DNA from: CAG-1138 sp964495385
GTDB lineage: Bacteria; Bacillota; Clostridia; Christensenellales; CAG-917
Direction of reading: 5' to 3'
DNA length: 29,440 nt
Assembly: GCA_964495385.1 (NCBI GenBank)
Contig: CAZBVO010000018.1
Span: 1 to 29,440 of the forward strand
The notes beneath the pieces were generated by a model, which worked only from the letters and a program-made list of their open reading frames with translations, had not been told where the DNA came from and ran no database searches. This document shows, piece by piece, positions 20,733 through 28,600 of this stretch; the stretch's first letter is position 1; each line of letters starts with the position of its first letter. The position numbers and the translations under genes were made by a program.

Positions 20733-21971
20733 TCACAAAAAGTGCAAACTTTTTGCAATCACGCCTGCCGCCCTTGCGGCCTGCTCCGCCGTTTCCGCTT
20801 CGGCATAGATGCGAATAAGCGGCTCGGTTCCGCTGGGCCTGACGACTATTCTGCCGTTTTCGCCCACAATTTTTTCCGCTTCTTCGGTAGCCGCCTTAAC
20901 TTCCGGGAGATCAACGGACGAACGTGGAGCGCAAACGTCTTTTGTTACAAACGGATTTTCGACATAGCTTTTTGTTCCCTTGACAAAACGCTTTAAAAAC
21001 TCCGCCGAAGCCGTTATGCCGTCCCCGACTCCGTCCGAACCGATGATAATATGCCCCGACGGCTCGGCACCCAGCTCGATATTTTCGCTGCGCATCAGTT
21101 TTGACAAATTTTTGTCCCCGACGTCCGACCGCTTCAAAGTTATTCCCTTTTGTCGCAAGGCTTTTTCGAGCGACATATTTGCCATAACCGTCGAGGCAAC
21201 CGCCGTTACACCCATAGACGAGGCCAACAAATTCAGCATTTTGCAACCGTCCCAAACTTCGCCGTCCGCCACTGCAATCACTCTGTCGCCGTCGCCGTCG
21301 TAGGCGAAGCCGATATCCGTCTGAACGTTGCCTACAAGATATTCGACGTGCGTGCTTCCCGAATAAACGCCCACAAGTTCGCCGTTGGGAGATCCGCACA
21401 GCTCCTCTATTTGTGCGCCAAGCGCCTCGAAAATTCGTTTTGCAACGCCCGAAGTTGCCCCGTGACAACAATCCAAAGTCACTTTTTTGCCCGAAAAATC
21501 GGCATTTATGCGCTTTATAACGTAGTTGACGTAGTCGTCAACGCTTGACTGCATTTCCGTTTCGCGCCCGATGCCACGGCAAAATCGGCCCGTTTTTATA
21601 ATTTCTGCCACAACAAATTCGTCCACGTCCGACAGTTTCAAGCCGTTTGAATCGAATATTTTGATTCCGTTGTAGTCGGGTGGGTTGTGACTTGCCGTAA
21701 TCATAACGCCGAAATCCGCCCCGTACTTTTTCACCAGCACGCTGACGGCGGGAGTCGGAACCCTCCCGAGGTGAAGCACGTTTGCCCCCGCAGAAAGCAA
21801 GCCTCCCGTCACCAATCGTTCTATCTCGGGCGAACTTACCCTTGTATCTGTCCCGACCGCCACGGTCGCACCCTGTTTAAGCGAGGCCAACGCGCGAGCA
21901 ACCGCCACGGCGGCGCCCGAACCTATCAGCCATTTTGCGCGCCCCCTGACGCCGTCCGTACCAAACAACAT
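20733..21971 (-). CDS. glmM: Phosphoglucosamine mutase
   Basis: This 412-residue enzyme converts glucosamine-6-phosphate to glucosamine-1-phosphate on the route to UDP-GlcNAc and peptidoglycan. It begins MLFGTDGVRGRA. The phosphoserine loop is TASHNPPDYNG (S94), the metal loop is DGDGDR (225-230) and the phosphate-binding RPSGTEPLIRIYAE starts at 378. It is about 30 residues shorter than the usual 445. The ATG at 21971 follows GGAGGG; a start five codons earlier lacks a ribosome-binding site. It lies 43 bp after ypeB with no terminator between, so it is probably co-transcribed with the germination genes. Confidence 0.93.
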   Translation of the reverse strand: MLFGTDGVRGRAKWLIGSGAAVAVARALASLKQGATVAVGTDTRVSSPEIERLVTGGLLSAGANVLHLGRVPTPAVSVLVKKYGADFGVMITASHNPPDYNGIKIFDSNGLKLSDVDEFVVAEIIKTGRFCRGIGRETEMQSSVDDYVNYVIKRINADFSGKKVTLDCCHGATSGVAKRIFEALGAQIEELCGSPNGELVGVYSGSTHVEYLVGNVQTDIGFAYDGDGDRVIAVADGEVWDGCKMLNLLASSMGVTAVASTVMANMSLEKALRQKGITLKRSDVGDKNLSKLMRSENIELGAEPSGHIIIGSDGVGDGITASAEFLKRFVKGTKSYVENPFVTKDVCAPRSSVDLPEVKAATEEAEKIVGENGRIVVRPSGTEPLIRIYAEAETAEQAARAAGVIAKSLHFL

Positions 21972-22014
21972 AAGCCCTCCGTCCATTCATAGTATGAGGA
22001 CTCGGCTTGGCCCG

Positions 22015-23343
22015 TTACATCAAAAGTTTGCCGCCGTCGGAATCGATGACAAACAAAATTTCCGCTTCCTCGCCCGTTTTTGCATCGATATAAACGTAAT
22101 ATCGGCCGTCATAGTCGCCCACGAACTCATAGCACAACCTTTCGGATGCTCCGTCCGGAATCAAACACAGCCGCCCTTCGCCCTCGGTTTGGATTCGTGC
22201 CGAAACGGATGCCTCCGCATCCGACTGCGAAATAATACCCGTTAAGTCAATGCCCCTCGAAACGTGGTTGAACAAGTAGTTGTTTGCCTCCACCCCAACG
22301 ATCAAGCCGTTGTCAGAGCGCACTTTGACTTTGACGAGGTCGCTATACAAAACGACGCCGTTTTCCGTCGGTGCAAAATTGATGTAAACGATGCTGTTTG
22401 AATTTGAAATCCACACCTGCTGCATATTCAAAAAGCCCGCCTCCGAAAGATAACGCGCGGCAATGACGGCGCACTCTTCTTCGGACAAATTCGGCTCGTC
22501 GGTCTCGGCGGGCATCGTAAGGGCATAAAGCTTGCCGCCTTCTTCGGTCAGCTGAACGGTGATTTCGGTTCCGTCCGAAAGCGCCGCGCGATAAGCGTGG
22601 GTTGGCAAATCGCCCTGCCAAAGCGCAATATACTCGACCTCCGAGACGTTGTGAGACAAAAGATATTTTTCGGCCAAAGTTTTCCCTTCGTCGGCGTCGA
22701 TTTTTTGGCCGAGGTTTCCTTTTGGCGACACGTTTTGGCGGCTGTCGCTGAACGGTCCGTCATAGATAAGTTTGGGATATTCCACAGAACCGCCGTTTAA
22801 GTTGCCCAAAGTCACAGATAAAACGTCGTTTTCGCCGCCAAAATCCTTCATAAACAAGTAGCCGCCGGCGATTTCGGTCTGAACTTTCCCAAGTTCGGTG
22901 CCAAGTTTGACCAGCACCGAATGAAGTTTTTGAAAGCTGTCGTACGCTTCGTCGTCCAAGCCTTCTCCGCCTTCTAAGCGGTGCGCCCACCAGTAAGAGT
23001 AATCGCCGAGTTGGTTTTCAAACTTGATTGCTTCGGCAACACTGCTGTCTCTGGCAGACAAAGTCGCAAGCGCACTGCCGCACACTTCACTGCCCTTCCA
23101 AACGTCGTACAAAAGCTTTGTTTGCGCCGCATCAGACGTCGAGACAAGCAGTTTTCGGAGTTTGATTTCCATATCGTTTGTTTGTTGCAAAAGCTCGAAA
23201 TAGGCGTGCTGATATCTTGCCTCGAGTTCGTCGTTTTTTTGCGAAGAATCCCGATAAAGCACCCACGTCCACGCGCCGAGCGCCACCGAAGCCGCCGCAA
23301 AAACTATCATTAGCACCAAAAACACTTTTTTGCCTTTATCCAT
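22015..23343 (-). CDS. ypeB: Germination protein YpeB
   Basis: This 442-residue protein has one N-terminal membrane anchor (about 6-27), a long helical region (about 30-190, including YQHAYFELLQQTNDMEIKLRKL) and C-terminal PepSY-type repeats ending AKTGEEAEILFVIDSDGGKLLM. YpeB is needed for localisation and stability of the cortex-lytic enzyme SleB in the spore. The sequence motif KGNLGQKIDADEGKTLAEKYL is typical of YpeB. AGGAG precedes the ATG, which is 8 bases after the sleB stop. Pairing with sleB makes the call firm. Confidence 0.92.
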   Translation of the reverse strand: MDKGKKVFLVLMIVFAAASVALGAWTWVLYRDSSQKNDELEARYQHAYFELLQQTNDMEIKLRKLLVSTSDAAQTKLLYDVWKGSEVCGSALATLSARDSSVAEAIKFENQLGDYSYWWAHRLEGGEGLDDEAYDSFQKLHSVLVKLGTELGKVQTEIAGGYLFMKDFGGENDVLSVTLGNLNGGSVEYPKLIYDGPFSDSRQNVSPKGNLGQKIDADEGKTLAEKYLLSHNVSEVEYIALWQGDLPTHAYRAALSDGTEITVQLTEEGGKLYALTMPAETDEPNLSEEECAVIAARYLSEAGFLNMQQVWISNSNSIVYINFAPTENGVVLYSDLVKVKVRSDNGLIVGVEANNYLFNHVSRGIDLTGIISQSDAEASVSARIQTEGEGRLCLIPDGASERLCYEFVGDYDGRYYVYIDAKTGEEAEILFVIDSDGGKLLM

Positions 23344-23351
23344 ACGTTCTC

Positions 23352-24047
23352 CTATACGCAAAAATTATGCTGTCCGATGGACAACCTTACCTGCCTGGAC
23401 CAAATCCATTTGCTTGTGGCCGTGGCAGGGTTGTAGTAATACAGACAACCGCTTGTCGGATCCCAGCCGTTCATAGCGTCTCTGGCGGCAGAGTAAGCGG
23501 TTGAATTGGGTTCGAGATTTATCTGCCCGTCCGACACCGCCGTAAACGCGCCCGATTGATAAATAACGCCGGCAATGGTGTTTGGAAAGCTGCTGCTTTT
23601 TACTCGGTTTAAAACCACCGCCGCCACGGCAACCTGCCCCGTGTAGGGTTCGCCTCGGGCCTCGCCGTAAACGAGCTTAGCCAGCAAATAGACGTCCGAC
23701 GACGAATAGCCGCTTCCCGACGAACTCGACACCGACAAAGTCATCCCGAGGGCCGCGGCGGTTTTTGCGCCCACGATGCCGTCGGGCGTAAGCCCGTTTT
23801 TGCGCTGAAACTTTATCACGGCATCCCTTGTTCCCGAGCCGAAAATTCCGTCGACGGAGCCGTTGTAGTAGCCCCACCGTTTAAGTTTTGTTTGCAAAGT
23901 TCGCACTTGTGCGCCCGTACTGCCTTTTTTTAAGACAACGGTTTCCTGAGCGGCGTTGCCCGTCAGGACGTCGGTCGAGCAAAGCACTGCGGTCAGCACT
24001 GTTATGGCCGTCAGAACGACGGCTGTTATTGTTTTAAAGCGTTTCAT
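23352..24047 (-). CDS. sleB: Spore cortex-lytic enzyme SleB
   Basis: This 231-residue exported enzyme has a signal peptide (about 1-33), a peptidoglycan-binding domain (about 36-100: LKKGSTGAQVRTLQTKLKRWG and VDGIFGSGTRDAVIKFQ), a Ser/Gly linker and a SleB catalytic domain (about 117-231) with the catalytic E129 in LVYGEARGEPY. It ends SIGQHNFCV. SleB is a lytic transglycosylase that degrades muramic-lactam-containing cortex at germination, so its substrate depends on CwlD, encoded 7 kb away. Its ATG overlaps the spoIIR stop codon (ATGA). Confidence 0.96.
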   Translation of the reverse strand: MKRFKTITAVVLTAITVLTAVLCSTDVLTGNAAQETVVLKKGSTGAQVRTLQTKLKRWGYYNGSVDGIFGSGTRDAVIKFQRKNGLTPDGIVGAKTAAALGMTLSVSSSSGSGYSSSDVYLLAKLVYGEARGEPYTGQVAVAAVVLNRVKSSSFPNTIAGVIYQSGAFTAVSDGQINLEPNSTAYSAARDAMNGWDPTSGCLYYYNPATATSKWIWSRQVRLSIGQHNFCV

Positions 24048-24580
24048 TGTTCCTCCTTAAATTTTCGAATAAGTTCGACAATCAGCGAACGGTACTTAAA
24101 ATTTTGGCTGTTTTGTTCGGGCACGAAACAAAGCGGCGGAAAAGCAACACACCACCAGTTGTCGCCCTTGCCCGAGCCCAGTTCGACGATAAGCGCATCG
24201 TACACGCCGCCGTCAAAAGTAATGCCGTCGTAAACCCTTGTCGGAAATTTTTCGCTCCGCAACGAAGCTTTTGCGCCGTAATCGAATCCGTTTTCCTTCA
24301 AAACCTTTGCGGCGACCTGCTCGATGCCCGAAAGGTTTTTTGAAATTGCCGACTTGGCCTCGTCGGCGGTGCGGCATACGGCAAGCACGGGGGTTAAGTA
24401 CTCAACCACTTTTTCGGACACTTTCATTTTGACGGCCTGCGCCTCGTCGGAATTGCTGTCCGCGCGGACGTGAATGCGCACGCAATCGGCCGCCGAAACC
24501 TTTTGTTCGGAACAACCGCCCAGCATGACTGCACAAAAAACCGAAACCGCAAGCAGCAATATGTAAACAAATTTTTTCAT
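24044..24580 (-). CDS. spoIIR: Stage II sporulation protein R
   Basis: This 178-residue exported protein has a lipobox (VMLGGC, Cys23) and the SpoIIR hallmarks VRIHVRADSNSDEAQAVKMK and, near the C-terminus, KFPTRVYDG, GGVYDALIVELGSGKGDNWW and CVAFPPLCFV. SpoIIR is made in the forespore under SigF and secreted to activate SpoIIGA, which processes pro-SigE in the mother cell. It is shorter than some SpoIIR proteins, ending soon after the PPLCF motif. A SigF-type promoter lies 19 bases upstream. First gene of spoIIR-sleB-ypeB-glmM. Confidence 0.96.
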   Translation of the reverse strand: MKKFVYILLLAVSVFCAVMLGGCSEQKVSAADCVRIHVRADSNSDEAQAVKMKVSEKVVEYLTPVLAVCRTADEAKSAISKNLSGIEQVAAKVLKENGFDYGAKASLRSEKFPTRVYDGITFDGGVYDALIVELGSGKGDNWWCVAFPPLCFVPEQNSQNFKYRSLIVELIRKFKEEQ

Positions 24581-24598
24581 AAAACGCCTCCGAGGTGC

Positions 24599-24627
24599 AT
24601 TTTTGCCAAAATAGCGGCGGAATATAC
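24599..24627 (-). promoter_or_regulatory. SigF/SigG-type promoter of spoIIR-sleB-ypeB
   Basis: On the minus strand GTATA (24623-24627), a 15-bp spacer and GGCAAAAAT (24599-24607). These match the forespore sigma consensus GYATA-n15-GGnnAnAnT at every fixed base. No SigA-type element is better placed. Confidence 0.85.
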
Positions 24628-24637
24628 CGCAATGGGT

Positions 24638-24666
24638 TTGATTTGCCCGTCAAAATAGGATATAAT
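24638..24666 (+). promoter_or_regulatory. SigA-type promoter of trmB
   Basis: TTGATT (24638-24643), a 17-bp spacer and TATAAT (24661-24666), with the start near 24673 and an untranslated leader of about 117 bases. Confidence 0.8.
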
Positions 24667-24789
24667 AGGAGCAACAAATGCTTGCTTGCAAGGATATTTT
24701 TGCGACGTTTTAAACCCAAACGAACGTTTTAAAGCAAACAGCGAGCAACGCAGTTGCGGCAAAACACCGCCCACATAGGAGAACACCGT

Positions 24790-25485
24790 ATGAGAATGCG
24801 CAAAAAACACAACCTCGAAAACCGACTGGCCCGCCAGAGCGTTTATCTTGTTGACATCGACACGTCCGAAAAGGATGCCCGAGTGGCAAGCCTGAATCGC
24901 ACGCCTTTGGATTTTGCCAAGCTGTTTTCAAACGACAACCCCGTGTGGCTTGAAATCGGATGCGGAAAAGGCGGTTTTGCCATTCAAACGGCAAAGCAGA
25001 ACCCAAACGTCAACGTTGTTGCGGTTGAAAAAATAAGCAACGTGATTATTGCCGCCTGCGAGGCGGCCGAGGCGGAAAAGGTCGAAAATCTGCGCTTTTT
25101 GAACTGCGGAGCCGAATACCTTTTGAAGTATATCCCCGACTGCTCGGTTGAAAAGATATTTTTGAACTTCAGCTGTCCTTTCCCGCCGCATTCCTACGAG
25201 AACCGCCGCCTTACCTACAAAAGTTTTTTGGAAATATACAAAAAAATACTGTTGCCAAACGGAACGGTTTGCCAAAAAACCGACAACGAGGCCTTTTTTG
25301 ACTTTTCCGCCGAAAGCTTTTTGGAAAACGGATTTTTGGTGCAAAACGTCTGCCGTGACCTGCATCACAGCAACTTTGAGGGCAACGTCATGACCGAGTA
25401 CGAAACCATGTTTGCAAAAAAAGGCCTGCCCATTTTCCGCCTCGAAGCGGTTTTGGATCAAAACTTTTGCGCCGACAAAAAATAA
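24790..25485 (+). CDS. trmB: tRNA (guanine-N7)-methyltransferase with altered signature
   Basis: This 231-residue SAM enzyme is a TrmB homologue, which methylates G46 of tRNA. It starts MRMRKKHNLENR, has the SAM loop EIGCGKGGF (55-63), VVAVEKI, and the C-terminal CQKTDNEAFFDFS (161-173) and VMTEYETMFAKKGLPI. The family signature normally reads NFSDPWPKxRHxKRRLT. Here it is NFSCPFPPHSYENRRLTY, with C129 in place of the conserved Asp and Phe for Trp. That Asp is regarded as catalytic in E. coli TrmB. AGGAGA precedes the ATG. Either activity is altered or another residue substitutes. Confidence 0.9.
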   Translation: MRMRKKHNLENRLARQSVYLVDIDTSEKDARVASLNRTPLDFAKLFSNDNPVWLEIGCGKGGFAIQTAKQNPNVNVVAVEKISNVIIAACEAAEAEKVENLRFLNCGAEYLLKYIPDCSVEKIFLNFSCPFPPHSYENRRLTYKSFLEIYKKILLPNGTVCQKTDNEAFFDFSAESFLENGFLVQNVCRDLHHSNFEGNVMTEYETMFAKKGLPIFRLEAVLDQNFCADKK

Positions 25486-25562
25486 ACAAAATTTTGAATA
25501 AAAATTTGCTACCAAACAACTTACAACCAAAACAACAATCTTTTGCAAAATTTTTGCAACAA

Positions 25563-25589
25563 AAAAGCGAGGGCATTGCCCTCGCTTTT
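25563..25589. terminator. Bidirectional terminator between trmB and the large surface protein gene
   Basis: AAAAGCGAGGGC-ATT-GCCCTCGCTTTT is a 12-bp perfect stem, with TTTTTTG on the minus side and TTTTAAATTTG on the plus side. It ends both convergent genes. Confidence 0.9.
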
Positions 25590-25612
25590 AAATTTGTTTT
25601 GTTTGTTGTTTG

Positions 25613-28600
25613 TTATGCCGTATAAACTGTCAACGAATCCAATCTTATTTGCGCGCTGCACGTAAACGTTATCGACGTTGCCGGAGTATATAGTTCGATT
25701 GTTACCGTTTTCGAGCTTACAGTTACCGTACCGAGATTTGTATTTTTTAACGAGGTTTCCAAGGCCGTAGCATAAGAAGTCGAATTGGCCGCAAATACTA
25801 TTTTGGTTATATTGCTTTCCGCTTCTATAATTACCTCAGATCCTGCATACAACCTTATAGGGGTGAAGTCGCCCACTTTTGTTTGGCTTGAAGCCTTGTT
25901 GTTGGTCAACGTAATGCCGTTTTGTTGCCATACCTGATGATCCGTATCTTGCTCAGTGCGGTTTTCGGTACTTGCAAAGCTCAATTCGGCAGAGCTGCCG
26001 CTGCTTGAAATTTCTTTAAGCACTTTGACCTTAAAGTCTCTTGATGCCTCGCCGAGATGTGCGGTGAGTATCACTTCAACGTCATCGGTTCCGCGAGTTA
26101 CGTTTGCTTGGTAACCGCTGATCGTTATTGCGGTTGTGCCGTCAGGAACCGTCCAACTGTCGGCGATATCGCTGAGAGTGAAGCTGACGGTTATCTCATC
26201 TTGATTGGTGATGGCAGGAATCATGTCGAGTTTTGCCTGATCAGACAACTTCTGTCCGACGGTTATCGTGCGTGTTACGCTTTCCTCGCCAAGACGAGCA
26301 GTCAAAGTCACGGTTTGTTCGGCATCTCCGTGCATGATTGTTGCTTTATAGCCGCTTACGGACACTACGGACGGATCCGAAGATTCCCACGTTTCGGCAA
26401 TGTCGCTAAGGGTTATCGTTGTGGTGTCATCAACGGTTGTTGCCTCAACTTTTTCAAATTCCGGTATTTCGGCAAGCTTTTCGGCATCCGATTTTACTGC
26501 GGCCTGTTTGTAAACAACCTCGATGGAGGTGATTTGAACCTGACCGCTGCTGCTAGTATCCAAAGTGATGCTGTCGGCATTGACTTCGACCTCGGCGCCG
26601 CTTGCTACTTGCTCCGTTCCGTTAAGTAACGTACCACCACTCTTTTTAATGTATACTATCTTGACAGAAACAATAGTATAGCCGTCCTTTGCCGCAATTT
26701 TGACGCTTGGAGTTTCGCTTCCGTAAATTCTCCAAGTTGTATCGCTTGTGTAGTATTTACCCGTATTGCTGCCTCCGGTGGCCGTAACGGTAAAGTACGG
26801 AGAATAATCAATGGTGGAATATTGTTTACTGTTTGCCCAACTGTTTGCGGATGCATAATCTGCAATGCTTATGGTTGCGGTTTGATTGGTTATGACAGTG
26901 GTGCCTGCCGCGATGACGGTTACCTTGAACGGTTTGGTTGCTTCGCCGAGTTTGGCGGTGAGGGTGACCTCGACTGCGGAAGTGCCTTGCGTTACAACCG
27001 CTTTGCCGCCATCTATTTTGATTGCGTCGCTGTCGGAAGTCCAGCTGACCGTGCTGCCTGCAACTTCGGTTGTCAGGTCAAATGTTTCGCTGACCGATTC
27101 GGCCACGGTGACGGTTGCAAGTTTTGCATCGTCGGAAACAACAAGTGCGTCCGCATCCATCGGGATGATTTGCAAAGCGCCGTTGTACAAGCCAACCATA
27201 CCCTTTACGTCGGCCGTGTAGCCCTTGGTCCACAATGCCTTGAATGCGTCGCTTGTAGTTTGGTCGATTGCGTTTACGGAAACGAAAAGCTCGTAGCTGT
27301 TGCCGCCGAGGGTGAAGGTGAGTTTTTTGTCGCTTACGTCGCCCATGGTGACGCCCTTAAGCAAAATAGGCGTGCCTTGTTTTGCTGTGAATATTTCGGT
27401 TGGATTTGCTCCGTCGGCCGTGAGTTCGGCAGTGCGATCGACGTAGTCGACGTTCACTCCGTTGTCGGTTGCGGTTTTGCCCGAAGCGCCCACTATGGTG
27501 CAGTTTGTAAGTTCATACAAGCCGTTATATGTTGCGCCGGTGCCCTTTATGGCAACTTCGTCGCCGACTTTGTAGGTGCTGTCCGCCGCCGCACTGAAGC
27601 TGTAAGCATAGTAGCCGTTGCCGTCAGAGTCCACAAGCCACATGCGCTTGCGGTTGGAATTGATGTGCGTGATGTAGCCGATGACGGTAACTTCAGTCTT
27701 GTCTTGGCAAGCAGTTACGTATTCGGCATGAGTGTTGGCGGTAAGTTTTGATATAACGACATCGGTTTTAAGGTCGCCGTTCAAATCGTAATTCTTGTCG
27801 CATTCGGAGCAATGTTTGTAAGCAATGTTGCCGTCCGCCCAATAGGTTGCAGGGACTTCGTCTTTTTCGACGTCCCAAGTGTGTGAGGCAAGGTCGCCGT
27901 ACGAATGGCCGCAAACGGCGCATTCTGCTTTGTCGGTGCAGGTTGCTTCGCCGCCGCTGTGTGCTTCGTAGCCGTCTTTTACGTCATGGCCGCAAGTTGC
28001 CGCATGCCAGTGACCTGTTTCGTCGGCAGTCCAACCGGTTTCAAAACTGTGTCCCTTTGCTTCGATTTCGGTTGCGTCCTTGGTTGCCGTGCAGTTTGCG
28101 CAATGGATGGACTTGCTGCCTGCTTCCGTGCAAGTAGGTTCGACGTCTGTTGTATAATCAGTGTCCCATTCGTGGCCGTTTGCAGGGATAACAAGGTCGG
28201 AAAGTTCGGTTTTGTCGGTGTCGAAGTCCTTTCCGCACTTTGAGCAATGGTAATGGCCCTTAACACCTTCGTCGGTGCAGGTTGCAGGGGTTTTGGTTAT
28301 CCACTCGCCGTAGTTGTGGTCGCCAAAGTCGCCATATTCCGCGCCGCAAACGCCGCAATGCGCCTTTTCGGTGCAAGTTGCTTTGCCGCCGCTGTGTGCG
28401 GTGAAATCACCCTTTTCGCCGTCATGGCCGCAAGTTGCAGGGTGCCAGTGACCTGTTTCGTCACTTTCCCACTTGGTTTCGTCAAAGGTGTGGCCCTTTG
28501 CCGGGATGATCAGTTCTTCGGCGGTGAAAGGAGTTTTCCCGTCTTCTTTGAAATTGGTTTGGCAATTTGGGCAATAGTAATGTGCCGCAATGCCTGTGTC

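Noticed and set aside
24678..24713. An 11-codon leader peptide before trmB, with AGGAG upstream
   Set aside because: The AGGAG lies between the -10 and the predicted transcription start, so it would not be in the mRNA.
24714..24760. Repeated ACGTTTTAAA in the trmB leader, as a possible regulatory direct repeat
   Set aside because: Only two 10-bp copies in an AT-rich leader; too little to separate from chance.
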